Below are positions 1 to 7,955 of a stretch of DNA of 64,000 nucleotides, piece after piece. A model generated the notes under the pieces. It was not told the DNA's origin. It did not search any database and was given only the letters and a program-made list of their open reading frames with translations. Each line of letters starts with the position of its first letter. The first letter of the stretch is position 1. Source of the stretch: Flavobacterium azizsancarii (lineage in GTDB: Bacteria; Bacteroidota; Bacteroidia; Flavobacteriales; Flavobacteriaceae); NCBI RefSeq assembly GCF_027980145.1, contig NZ_JAMZNK010000008.1, positions 62,001 to 126,000 on the forward strand. The letters are read 5' to 3'. The translations under genes and the position numbers were made by a program.

Positions 1-207
1 GACGGTGCATCAATAAGCTATGTTGGTACTGATGATAATATTGAAGAATTCGTAGTTTTTGCCAACAAAAAAGAAAGCGGCTTTGCTGTAGTTCGCGTGC
101 TGGGAAAAAACATGAATCCAAATAATATCATGACCTTAATGTCTGTATTGAAAGAATCAAAAATCGATATGGAACAATTGAAACCTTTGCAACAATTGGT
201 TAAATAA
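1..207 (+). CDS. DUF4252 domain-containing protein, C-terminal part
   Basis: The window opens inside a reading frame that runs from base 1 to a TAA at 205-207, giving the last 68 residues of a protein whose start lies outside. The visible part (DGASISYVGTDD, then EEFVVFANKKESGFAVVRVLG and a helical NNIMTLMSVLKES tail) looks like the end of the DUF4252 family of small secreted or lipoprotein Bacteroidota proteins, often found near ECF sigma factors. The signal peptide cannot be seen. A strong terminator follows at 236-260. Function is unknown; the family call rests on pattern memory only. Confidence 0.65.
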   Translation, partial: DGASISYVGTDDNIEEFVVFANKKESGFAVVRVLGKNMNPNNIMTLMSVLKESKIDMEQLKPLQQLVK

Positions 208-235
208 TACATCTATCTTACTTTAAAACGAGAAG

Positions 236-260
236 GCTCCATAATTATGGAGCTTTTTTT
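236..260 (+). terminator. Rho-independent terminator after the DUF4252 gene
   Basis: GCTCCAT (236-242) pairs with ATGGAGC (247-253) around a short loop and is followed by a run of seven T. Confidence 0.85.
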
Positions 261-382
261 ATTTATTCTTCTTTTTGAACATAGAAAAAAATAAATATTA
301 ACTCAAAAAAGAAACAAATTATCGAGCTATTTTCTTATAATTATTTGAAAGATTATACTGCATAATATTTAGTTCGATTTAT

Positions 383-412
383 TTTGATGTGAATCAAATT
401 TGGTTATATTTG
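383..412 (+). promoter_or_regulatory. Flavobacterial promoter for the DUF2459/yiaA pair
   Basis: TTTG at 383-386 and TATATTTG at 405-412 are 18 bp apart, an exact match to the Bacteroidota sigma-A pattern TTTG-N17-23-TAnnTTTG. It predicts a leader of roughly 70 nt before the start at 491. Confidence 0.7.
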
Positions 413-490
413 CATCCGATCAAATAAGTTTATTAAATTAAAACTTACGAATTAGCGAAATAAGGAATTAAAAAATAAAACCAATAATCG

Positions 491-1165
491 TTGAAAAAAG
501 TATTAAAAATCACGCTTAAAATATTTCTGGTTCTTTTTGCATTTATTGCAATATACTTAGTAGCTGTATTTTCTCTTTCTAAAATCACAGTAAATCAAGA
601 AGTGAATACAAAACCTGAAGTCGAAATTTATATTTTAACAAATGGGGTGCATACAGATATTGTTATGCCTACTAAAAATGATCAAATCGACTGGAGCCAA
701 CAAGTAAAATTTGAGAACACAAAAGCTGCCGACTCAACTTATAAATATATCGCAATGGGCTGGGGAGATAAAGGCTTTTATCTCGAAACACCGGAATGGT
801 CAGATCTAAAAGCTTCTGTCGCATTCAAGGCGGTATCCGGATTAAGCAATACTGCTATTCATGCTACTTATTATAAAAAGTTAAAAGAAGCCGATGATTG
901 CAAGAGAATGATGATCAGTAAAGAACAATATGATCGTTTGATAAAATACATCTCGGACAGTTTTCAAAAAGATGCTTCGGGAAATTTCTTAAACATAAAA
1001 ACAAATGCAATCTATGGCAAAACCGATGCTTTCTATGAAGCTAACGGAAGCTATAGTTTGTTTCACACTTGCAATACGTGGGCCAATAGCGGCTTAAAAG
1101 CAAGTGGACAAAAATGCTGTTACTGGACGGCTCTGGATTCTGGAATTTTTTCGAAATATAAATAA
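491..1165 (+). CDS. TIGR02117/DUF2459 family membrane-anchored protein
   Basis: A 224-residue protein with one N-terminal membrane anchor (about residues 8-30) and a periplasmic domain. The segments YILTNGVHTDIVMP (48-61), MGWGDKGFYLETPEW (89-103) and FHTCNTWANSGLK (191-203) are typical of the DUF2459 / TIGR02117 family, first noted near urease genes but of unknown function. The conserved His54 and Cys194 could be a catalytic pair, which is inference only. The start is a TTG at 491; no in-frame ATG precedes the anchor, so TTG is preferred. The next gene starts 14 bp downstream, so the two are probably cotranscribed from the promoter at 383-412. Confidence 0.75.
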   Translation: MKKVLKITLKIFLVLFAFIAIYLVAVFSLSKITVNQEVNTKPEVEIYILTNGVHTDIVMPTKNDQIDWSQQVKFENTKAADSTYKYIAMGWGDKGFYLETPEWSDLKASVAFKAVSGLSNTAIHATYYKKLKEADDCKRMMISKEQYDRLIKYISDSFQKDASGNFLNIKTNAIYGKTDAFYEANGSYSLFHTCNTWANSGLKASGQKCCYWTALDSGIFSKYK

Positions 1166-1179
1166 ATTTTAATATAAAC

Positions 1180-1575
1180 ATGGTACAAAAAACATCGAAT
1201 GCCTTTATAGCGGCATCTTGGGTAGCTCTTGGAGCAGGAATGGTTGGATACATCGTTGGGCTTGCAAGAGCAGAAATGCTGTTAAATGAAAAAGGATATT
1301 ATTTTACCGTTTTAATGTTTGGTCTTTTTGCTGTAGTTTCATTACAAAAAAGTGTTAGAGACAGGCTTGAAAAACTTCCGGTAACAGATATCTACTACGG
1401 AATTTGCTGGTTCGGAACGCTATTATCAATTGTATTATTAGCTGTTGGACTTTGGAACGCTACAATTTTACCAAGCGAAAAAGGTTTTTATGCATTTGCT
1501 TTTTTACTAGCGTTGTTTGGGGCAATTTCAGTACAAAAAAACACAAGAGATAATATGTCATTCTCTAATGAATAA
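1180..1575 (+). CDS. YiaA/YiaB family inner-membrane protein
   Basis: 131 residues with four predicted membrane helices arranged as two similar halves: each half has a helix pair joined by a short loop (EKGYYFTVLMFGLFAVVSLQKSVRD and EKGFYAFAFLLALFGAISVQKNTRD). This internal duplication is the mark of the YiaA/YiaB family, which has no established biochemical role. It follows the DUF2459 gene closely and is followed by a terminator. The start ATG at 1180 is preceded by A-rich sequence without a Shine-Dalgarno motif, as is normal for Bacteroidota. Confidence 0.85.
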   Translation: MVQKTSNAFIAASWVALGAGMVGYIVGLARAEMLLNEKGYYFTVLMFGLFAVVSLQKSVRDRLEKLPVTDIYYGICWFGTLLSIVLLAVGLWNATILPSEKGFYAFAFLLALFGAISVQKNTRDNMSFSNE

Positions 1576-1616
1576 CATTAAAAAAAACTAACTAAACCAA
1601 CTTCCAAATTAACCTT

Positions 1617-1648
1617 TAAAAGTTCCATGAAAATGGGACTTTTTTTTA
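1617..1648 (+). terminator. Rho-independent terminator after yiaA-like gene
   Basis: AGTTCCAT (1621-1628) pairs with ATGGGACT (1633-1640) with one G-U pair, followed by T8. Confidence 0.85.
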
Positions 1649-1850
1649 TTCGCAGCCTTTTCATATCGAATTTTCAAAGTTTATAATAAGAAATTTAAGC
1701 TGAACTAATATGTTCGATTATCCCAAAAACAGTATCCCCACTTTAACTGATTATAATGGATAGCATAAAAGAAAAACACGCATAATATTAACTCTAATTC
1801 CCTATTGTAACTTTATACAAAAAAAAGAGACTAATCATAAAAGATTAGTA

Positions 1851-2492
1851 ATGGAAAACCAAAATAAACTAAGTGTTTTAAAATTAGCATGGGTGAATTT
1901 AGATTTTAGAAAGACCTATGTTGAATACTCCGAATTAAAAAAATTAATACAATTGAATTCAAATTCAATCGTGAAAAAGATTTTTATTATTAGTTTATTT
2001 GAATTTGCTCTTTCTATTTTACCCTTCTTTTTAGACGGGAAAGAGTTTTTTACGAAAGAAATACTAGATATTCAAAACAGTAGGATAATGCTATACTTAG
2101 ATTATTTGTATTACGCTATTTTTATTTTTTTCATAATACAATTCTACCTCAACTTTAAGAAAATTAATGCCAACTCTAACCTTAATGAATTATCAAAAAA
2201 CATTTTAAAAACAAGAAAATCAGTTTATAACTACATCTATGTCAGTTTAATTATTTTTAATTTAAACTCGCTTGTCTTTGCTTACTTATATTTAGAGAAC
2301 AATTCTTCTTATAAGCAATTCATCAGCCACGCTAATTCACAAAACAGTCCACTTCTATTTCAGCTTATTTTTTATAGCATTTTAGTTGTTTTTCTTTCCG
2401 CGATCACGTACTCAATATGGCTGATATACAAAATACTATACCTAAAATTAATTAAAAAATTAGATCAGAACTTTCATGAATTAAACAGCTGA
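1851..2492 (+). CDS. Hypothetical four-helix membrane protein
   Basis: 213 residues with four hydrophobic segments (about 43-60, 80-100, 128-147 and 168-195), charged N- and C-termini and no recognisable catalytic motif. It is very AT-rich with many Ile, Leu and Asn codons. I do not recognise the family. It stands alone between two terminators and converges on carB. The ATG at 1851 follows a 24-bp A-rich stretch and is the first start in frame. The topology suggests an inner-membrane protein with both ends in the cytoplasm. Confidence 0.6.
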   Translation: MENQNKLSVLKLAWVNLDFRKTYVEYSELKKLIQLNSNSIVKKIFIISLFEFALSILPFFLDGKEFFTKEILDIQNSRIMLYLDYLYYAIFIFFIIQFYLNFKKINANSNLNELSKNILKTRKSVYNYIYVSLIIFNLNSLVFAYLYLENNSSYKQFISHANSQNSPLLFQLIFYSILVVFLSAITYSIWLIYKILYLKLIKKLDQNFHELNS

Positions 2493-2510
2493 TCCATACT
2501 AAAAACAAAA

Positions 2511-2538
2511 AAGCTCCATTTTCATGGAGCTTTTTTTA
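2511..2538. terminator. Bidirectional terminator between the membrane protein and carB
   Basis: GCTCCAT (2513-2519) pairs with ATGGAGC (2524-2530); A-runs to the left and T7 to the right let it serve both converging genes. Confidence 0.8.
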
Positions 2539-2553
2539 TATCAGGATTTGAGA

Positions 2554-5409
2554 TTATTTACTCAAATACATTTTTCTTCTAGAGTACAATTCGTAGAATT
2601 GATCGTCTTTTAAATCATCAATAAACAAGATACTTTCTCCCGTTGATTTCATCTCCGGTCCTAATGCTTTGTTTACATTATGGAACTTGCTGAAAGAGAA
2701 AACCGGTTGTTTGATTGCATATCCTTTTAATTGTGGATTAAAATCAAAGTCAGTTACTTTATTGTGTCCTAACATTACTTTCGTAGCATAGTTTACATAA
2801 GGTTCTCCGTAAGCTTTTGCAATAAACGGTACTGTTCGTGAAGCTCTAGGATTTGCTTCGATAATATAAACTGTATCGTCTTTTATCGCAAACTGAATAT
2901 TGATCAAACCAACTGTTTTTAGCGCTCTTGCTATTTTTGTTGTATGATCTTTTATTTGCTGCATTACGAATTCTCCTAAGTTAAAAGGAGGCAATGTTGC
3001 ATTACTATCTCCAGAGTGAACTCCGCAAGGTTCGATATGCTCCATAATTCCTATGATATACACATTTCCGTCAGCATCGCAAATTGCATCTGCTTCTGCC
3101 TCGATTGCTCCTGCCAAATAATGGTCTAAAAGCAATTTATTTCCAGGAATTGTTTTCAACAAATTGATAACGTGTTCTTCCAGTTCTTTTTTGTTGATTA
3201 CGATTTTCATTCCCTGGCCACCTAATACATAAGAAGGACGAATCAATAATGGGAAGTCTAAAGTATCTGCAAGAGCAGAAGCCTCATCAGCTGTTTCTGC
3301 TATTCCAAATTGTGGGAAAGGAATCTTTAATTCAGTCAATAATTCAGAGAAACGACCTCTGTCTTCGGCTAAATCAAGCGCATCAAAACTAGTTCCAATG
3401 ATTTTTACTCCGTATTTAGATAATTTCTCAGCTAATTTCAAAGCTGTTTGACCACCTAACTGCACAATTACACCTTCTGGTTTTTCATGTTGAATGATGT
3501 CATAAATATGTTCCCAGAAAACAGGTTCGAAGTATAATTTATCTGCTGTATCAAAATCTGTCGAAACAGTTTCAGGATTACAGTTGATCATAATGGTTTC
3601 GTAACCACATTCTTTGGCAGCCAAAACTCCGTGAACACAAGAATAATCAAACTCAATTCCTTGTCCAATTCTGTTAGGTCCTGAACCAAGAACGATAATT
3701 TTCTTTTTATCAGTTACAACACTTTCGTTATCTACATAACGCTCGCCGTTTGCTTTTTCTATTTCAGCTTCAAAAGTGGAGTAGTAATAAGGAGTTTTTG
3801 CTTTAAATTCTGCCGCACAAGTATCTACTAATTTAAATACACGATTAACATTCAAATTCATACGTAAAGTATGCACTTCACTTTCCAAACAATTCACCAT
3901 GTGAGCAATTTGTCTGTCAGCAAAACCTTTTTGTTTCGCTTCAAGCAAAAGTTCTTTTGGAAGATTCGAAATTTTATAGTTCGAAATTTCTTTCTCTAAA
4001 GTATAAAGTTCTTCATATTGTTTTAAGAACCACATATCGATTTTTGTGATTTCATGAATACGGCTCAACGGAATTCCCATTGCGATTGCATCATAAATTA
4101 CAAAAACACGATCCCAACTTGCAAAAGTTAGTTTCTCTATAATCTCTTCGTAGTTTTTATATCCTTTTCCGTCAGCACCTAAACCGTTTCTTTTAATTTC
4201 TAAAGATTGAGTTGCTTTGTGTAAAGCTTCCTGAAAAGAACGTCCGATACCCATTACTTCACCAACAGATTTCATCTGAAGACCTAAAGTTCTGTCAGCA
4301 CCTTCGAATTTATCAAAGTTCCAACGAGGTATTTTCACGATTACATAATCCAAAGTCGGTTCAAAAAGAGCCGAAGTTGATTTTGTAATCTGATTTTGCA
4401 ATTCATCTAAATTGTATCCTAAAGCCAGTTTAGAAGCAATTTTAGCAATTGGATATCCAGTTGCTTTAGATGCTAAAGCTGATGAACGTGACACACGAGG
4501 ATTAATCTCGATTGCTACGATATCTTCTTTTTCGTCTGGTGAAACCGCAAATTGTACATTACAACCTCCCGCAAAGTTTCCGATACTACGCATCATTAAG
4601 ATTGCATAGTCACGTAATTTCTGGAAAGTGGTATCTGATAATGTCATTGCTGGTGCAACCGTAATCGAATCTCCGGTATGAATTCCCATTGGATCCATAT
4701 TTTCGATTGAACAGATAATTACAACATTATCATTTTTATCTCTTAAAAGCTCTAATTCATACTCTTTCCAACCCATCAAAGCTTTGTCAATCAAAACTTC
4801 ATGTATTGGCGAAGCTTCTAAACCACGTGTTAAAAGCTCATCAAAGTCTTCTTTTTTATAAACAATTGCAGCTCCGGTTCCTCCAAGTGTAAACGAAGGA
4901 CGTATTACAAGTGGAAAACCAAATTCCTGAGCAATCTCTTTTCCTTCTAAATAAGAAGTAGCTGTTTTTGCAGGTGCAGTTGGCACATCAATTTTTTCAA
5001 GAAGTTGTTTAAACTGCTCTCTGTCTTCTGTAATATTAATAGCGTTTACGTCAACTCCAATTAATTTCACTCCAAAATCTGCCCAAATTCCTTTTTCATC
5101 AGCTTCCAAACATAAATTCAAAGCCGTTTGTCCACCCATGGTAGGCAAAACAGCATCAATTTGTGGATGTGCTTTTAGAATTTCAATAATCGATTTAGTA
5201 GTTAAAGGTTTCAAATATACGTGATCGGCCATTGTTGGGTCGGTCATGATAGTCGCTGGATTTGAGTTTATCAAGATAACTTCAATTCCTTCTTCACGAA
5301 TAGAACGTGCAGATTGAGAACCTGCATAATCGAATTCGCAGGCCTGACCAATAACAATAGGTCCTGACCCTATTATTAAAACTGATTTTATTGATGTGTC
5401 TTTAGGCAT
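2554..5409 (-). CDS. carB: Carbamoyl-phosphate synthase large subunit
   Basis: Large subunit of the glutamine-dependent synthase that makes carbamoyl phosphate for pyrimidine and arginine synthesis. Two ATP-grasp halves are visible: the N-terminal half begins SVLIIGSGPIVIGQACEFDY and carries the RPSFTLGGTG loop; the second begins IIVLGSGPNRIGQGIEFDY near residue 570 and carries RPSYVLGGQGM. The protein is 951 residues and ends soon after the second ATP-grasp domain (FDFNPQLKGYAIKQPVFSFSKF, then the ELYSRRK tail). Longer homologues such as the E. coli enzyme (about 1070 residues) add an MGS-like domain that binds UMP and ornithine; it is absent here. carA is not adjacent. rpmH lies upstream on the same strand but is separated by its own terminator. 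Confidence 0.97.
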   Translation of the reverse strand: MPKDTSIKSVLIIGSGPIVIGQACEFDYAGSQSARSIREEGIEVILINSNPATIMTDPTMADHVYLKPLTTKSIIEILKAHPQIDAVLPTMGGQTALNLCLEADEKGIWADFGVKLIGVDVNAINITEDREQFKQLLEKIDVPTAPAKTATSYLEGKEIAQEFGFPLVIRPSFTLGGTGAAIVYKKEDFDELLTRGLEASPIHEVLIDKALMGWKEYELELLRDKNDNVVIICSIENMDPMGIHTGDSITVAPAMTLSDTTFQKLRDYAILMMRSIGNFAGGCNVQFAVSPDEKEDIVAIEINPRVSRSSALASKATGYPIAKIASKLALGYNLDELQNQITKSTSALFEPTLDYVIVKIPRWNFDKFEGADRTLGLQMKSVGEVMGIGRSFQEALHKATQSLEIKRNGLGADGKGYKNYEEIIEKLTFASWDRVFVIYDAIAMGIPLSRIHEITKIDMWFLKQYEELYTLEKEISNYKISNLPKELLLEAKQKGFADRQIAHMVNCLESEVHTLRMNLNVNRVFKLVDTCAAEFKAKTPYYYSTFEAEIEKANGERYVDNESVVTDKKKIIVLGSGPNRIGQGIEFDYSCVHGVLAAKECGYETIMINCNPETVSTDFDTADKLYFEPVFWEHIYDIIQHEKPEGVIVQLGGQTALKLAEKLSKYGVKIIGTSFDALDLAEDRGRFSELLTELKIPFPQFGIAETADEASALADTLDFPLLIRPSYVLGGQGMKIVINKKELEEHVINLLKTIPGNKLLLDHYLAGAIEAEADAICDADGNVYIIGIMEHIEPCGVHSGDSNATLPPFNLGEFVMQQIKDHTTKIARALKTVGLINIQFAIKDDTVYIIEANPRASRTVPFIAKAYGEPYVNYATKVMLGHNKVTDFDFNPQLKGYAIKQPVFSFSKFHNVNKALGPEMKSTGESILFIDDLKDDQFYELYSRRKMYLSK

Positions 5410-5501
5410 TTTATTTGTATTGTGTAGTTATATAAAGTACTTTAAAAAACATTCGTAGTCTATTCTAAACTAGAACGTTGAGAATTTTTTACCGACAAGG
5501 T

Positions 5502-5536
5502 ATAAAAAAAGGCGATACTAAAAAAAGTAACGCCTT
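5502..5536 (-). terminator. Terminator of rpmH
   Basis: AAGGCGATACT (5509-5519) pairs with AGTAACGCCTT (5526-5536) with one mismatch; the A-run at 5502-5508 gives the U-tract on the minus strand. It separates rpmH from carB. Confidence 0.8.
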
Positions 5537-5555
5537 ATTTATGTTTATAGAAACA

Positions 5556-5717
5556 TTATTTTTTGTGTCTAGGTTCGCTAGAAACAGTCAATTTATGTCT
5601 TCCTTTAGCTCTTCTACGCGCCAGAACTTTTCTTCCATTTGCAGAAGCCATTCTGTCCATAAATCCGTGCTTATTTCTTCTTTTTCTTTTCGATGGTTGA
5701 AATGTTCTTTTGCTCAT
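5556..5717 (-). CDS. rpmH: 50S ribosomal protein L34
   Basis: A 53-residue basic protein read on the minus strand: it begins [19 protein letters not shown], continues [20 protein letters not shown] and ends SSEPRHKK. This is the complete L34 signature; the C-terminal extension after GRHKLT is usual in Bacteroidota. The gene has its own strong promoter (5790-5819) and terminator (5502-5536), so it is monocistronic. It is not beside dnaA or rnpA as in many other phyla. Confidence 0.97.
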
Positions 5718-5789
5718 TGCTTTGTATCTTTAAAATGGTGTCTATTTTCTGTTTTTCTGTTTTGAATATCGTTGTTCCAAAACCGAGTG

Positions 5790-5819
5790 CAAATATACAA
5801 AGACTTTTTTTTCTCGCAA
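5790..5819 (-). promoter_or_regulatory. Promoter of rpmH
   Basis: On the minus strand TTG (5817-5819) and TATATTTG (5790-5797) are 19 bp apart, matching the flavobacterial consensus. The leader to rpmH would be about 65 nt. Confidence 0.75.
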
Positions 5820-5853
5820 GTAGTTTTATAAAAATATTTTTAATTCATTTTAC

Positions 5854-5861
5854 TATATTTG
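5854..5861 (+). promoter_or_regulatory. -7 element for the TPR membrane protein gene
   Basis: TATATTTG, 22 bp before the ATG at 5884, divergent from the rpmH promoter. No good -33 TTTG is seen at the usual distance. Confidence 0.45.
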
Positions 5862-5883
5862 CAATCATAAATATACATCTATT

Positions 5884-6399
5884 ATGTTTCACAAGAATAT
5901 TAAACTTATTTTGGCCGGACTTCTAGTAGTCGCAGGCGTTTGGCAATTTACAGAGAGTAATATCGGGAACGGAATATTCCTTATTTTATTGACGGCAATT
6001 CCAATTTTTCTTTACTTTAAAAATGAATTTATCCTTTTAGCCTTCCTTAAATTAAGAAAACAAGACTTTGAAGGTGCTAAAAAATGGCTGGCATACATCA
6101 AAAATCCGGAAGCCGCTTTAGTACGAAAACAACAAGGATACTTTAATTATCTGCACGGAATCATGTTATCTCAAACCAATATCAATCAGGCCGAGAAACA
6201 TTTCAAGAAAGCAATCGAACTTGGATTGTCTATGGATATGGATTTAGCAGTAGCAAAATTAAACCTTGCCGGAGTTGCAATGTCACGCCGCAGAAAACTT
6301 GAAGCGACTAATTTGCTCAACGAAGCTAAAAAATTAGACAAGCAAGGAATGCTGAAAGAACAAATTACAATGATGAAAGATCAAATGAAGAAAATCTAG
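5884..6399 (+). CDS. Small membrane protein with TPR-like repeats
   Basis: 171 residues. Two hydrophobic helices at residues 7-23 and 30-54 form an N-terminal hairpin. The rest is helical, with TPR-like units at about 58-90 (LRKQDFEGAKKWLAYIKNP) and 92-160 (INQAEKHFKKAIELGL, then a pair ending LLNEAKKLDKQ). A cytoplasmic protein-binding role is inferred from the fold alone. I recall similar proteins as conserved, unnamed flavobacterial genes. It is monocistronic, divergent from rpmH, and followed by a terminator. Confidence 0.65.
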   Translation: MFHKNIKLILAGLLVVAGVWQFTESNIGNGIFLILLTAIPIFLYFKNEFILLAFLKLRKQDFEGAKKWLAYIKNPEAALVRKQQGYFNYLHGIMLSQTNINQAEKHFKKAIELGLSMDMDLAVAKLNLAGVAMSRRRKLEATNLLNEAKKLDKQGMLKEQITMMKDQMKKI

Positions 6400-6428
6400 A
6401 ACTTTCTCAAATTCCAAAATATTTTAAA

Positions 6429-6462
6429 ATCCCAAATTCCAAAAGAGTTTGGGATTTTTTTG
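6429..6462 (+). terminator. Terminator after the TPR protein gene
   Basis: ATCCCAAA (6429-6436) pairs with TTTGGGAT (6448-6455), followed by T-rich sequence. Confidence 0.75.
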
Positions 6463-6554
6463 TTTTCAGGCTGGCGAAGTCGAAGTCTCAACCCAATATT
6501 ACCATTTCGAAGAATGAGCAATCACATAAAAAAACCGACAAAGATTACACATCG

Positions 6555-6587
6555 AAACCCGACAGGTTTTAAAAACCTGTCGGGTTT
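6555..6587. repeat. Perfect 16-bp palindrome with one-base loop
   Basis: AAACCCGACAGGTTTT (6555-6570), one A, then its exact reverse complement (6572-6587). It lies in the 290-bp gap between two convergent genes. It has the character of a dispersed intergenic repeat; no T-run follows, so it is not a plain terminator. Confidence 0.8.
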
Positions 6588-6660
6588 ACTATGCGCAACT
6601 ACCTTTGTCAAAGTTTGAGACTTTGAAAAAAGGTTCCCAATCATAACATTTAGAATTTAG

Positions 6661-6676
6661 TCCCGAAGCTTCGGGA
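6661..6676. repeat. Perfect palindrome TCCCGAAGCTTCGGGA
   Basis: A self-complementary 16-mer 13 bp beyond the stop of the hydrolase gene. The T-run lies on the gene-proximal side, so it is not a canonical terminator for that gene. Confidence 0.75.
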
Positions 6677-6689
6677 TAAAAAATAGTAT

Positions 6690-7349
6690 TTAATCTTCTA
6701 GTATAATCGAAGGCAAATTTTCATTCAGCCATTTGTATTTATTCAGAATCATGATGTGAGTCCCTCCTTTTACAACAATGCAACTATTAATATACTTTAT
6801 AGGAAAAACATCGTCCTGATCACCGTGAATATGAACAACGGCTGCATCAATCTCATTTCTATCCCACCGAATAACAGATTCAACGGCCCATTGCAAATAT
6901 TTGAGATCACGAACAGCTAAAAACTTTTCGTATAATTTAATCCGTTTATTTACTTTTTCTCCAAAAGAGTATTTAGCAAGATTTTCGATATTCAAGATCA
7001 GCTTCATCGGAATCAGCTTGTATGCTTTCGTTTTCTTTCCAATTTTCATTCTTCTCGGAAATTCAGCATTACTTCTGACACTCGAAATAATAATTACTTT
7101 TCGCGTCTGGATATGTTTTGATATCTCCTGAACCAAAATTCCTCCAAAGGAAACTCCAATTAAAACAGGATTTTCGTGTTTAATATTTTTTGCAATTCGC
7201 AATGCATAATCAGACAAAGACTCTTTTGGAAGTGGAATTTCCCATTCTAACAAACACATTTCAAAAACAGATTCATCTAATTTGATTCTTTCAAAAATAG
7301 CCGGACTAGCAGCCAGACCAGGCATAAAATAGACAGGGATTTTACTCAT
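6690..7349 (-). CDS. Alpha/beta hydrolase
   Basis: 219 residues starting MSKIPVYFMPGLAASPAIF. The oxyanion-side motif PGLAAS is at 10-15, the nucleophile elbow GVSFGG puts Ser67 in the catalytic position, Asp177 or Asp179 in HGDQDDVFP is the acid, and His198 in GGTHIMI is the base, so the triad is complete. The protein is small for the fold and has no signal peptide, so it is probably a cytoplasmic esterase or lipase-like enzyme; the substrate cannot be told. It stands alone, flanked by repeats downstream and a 291-bp non-coding gap upstream in which I see no further gene. Confidence 0.8.
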   Translation of the reverse strand: MSKIPVYFMPGLAASPAIFERIKLDESVFEMCLLEWEIPLPKESLSDYALRIAKNIKHENPVLIGVSFGGILVQEISKHIQTRKVIIISSVRSNAEFPRRMKIGKKTKAYKLIPMKLILNIENLAKYSFGEKVNKRIKLYEKFLAVRDLKYLQWAVESVIRWDRNEIDAAVVHIHGDQDDVFPIKYINSCIVVKGGTHIMILNKYKWLNENLPSIILED

Positions 7350-7640
7350 TTGTTCGAAAAAGGTTTATAGTTATAGGTTTTAATTTCAAGATAAAATTAA
7401 TTTTTTTAGCAATATACACTACAAATGTTACACCATAATTGTTTTTTAGACGAAATAAAATCACAAAAAACACGGCCAACCCAGCTATATATGGGGTTTC
7501 AAAAAATAATTTTATATTGAAAATCAAATGATTACCTTTGTAGATACTATAATCATTATTTAAACATCATTCCAAGATGTTTCACATAGTGCTATTAACG
7601 TTCTTTTTCTATTATTTTTTAATCCAATACCCCAAAAAAC

Positions 7641-7952
7641 ATGACTAATATGGAACCTATTGAAACTATGGAAATCAAAGACAACACTTTTGCAAGACAA
7701 TTTGAAACCATAGTACCCGAAGGATTACTTTCTGTTGAATATTCATTTCAGGAGAAAAAAATCTTTCTAACTAAAATCAACTCACCAGAAGGTTTTGACA
7801 ATCAAGCATTAATTGATGTAGTACTTAAAAACATCATGGATATCATTATCGAAAAGAAATTCAAATTAATGCCTATTCATCCCAGAATTGTATTATTTAT
7901 CAAAAAAAACCCTACTTACAAGGAATTACTTCCTCCCGGAATTAGAATTTAA
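7641..7952 (+). CDS. Small GNAT-like (COG2388/YjdJ-type) acetyltransferase domain protein
   Basis: 103 residues. The order of segments (GLLSVEYSFQEKKIFLTKINSP, then a helix with DNQALIDVVLKNIMD, then FKLMPIHPRIVLFIKKNPTYKELL) follows the minimal Gcn5-related acetyltransferases of COG2388, which lack the N-terminal strands of full GNATs. The acetyl-CoA loop (normally a G-x-G-x-A pattern) is not preserved; the equivalent region reads EGFDNQAL, so activity is doubtful. A TACCTTTG -7 element lies at 7533-7540. The start could also be the ATG at 7650. It ends 3 bp from the convergent transporter gene. Confidence 0.6.
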   Translation: MTNMEPIETMEIKDNTFARQFETIVPEGLLSVEYSFQEKKIFLTKINSPEGFDNQALIDVVLKNIMDIIIEKKFKLMPIHPRIVLFIKKNPTYKELLPPGIRI

Positions 7953-7955
7953 TTT

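Noticed and set aside
1041..1253. 70-codon minus-strand frame
   Set aside because: Antisense to the DUF2459 and YiaA genes with no coding pattern of its own.
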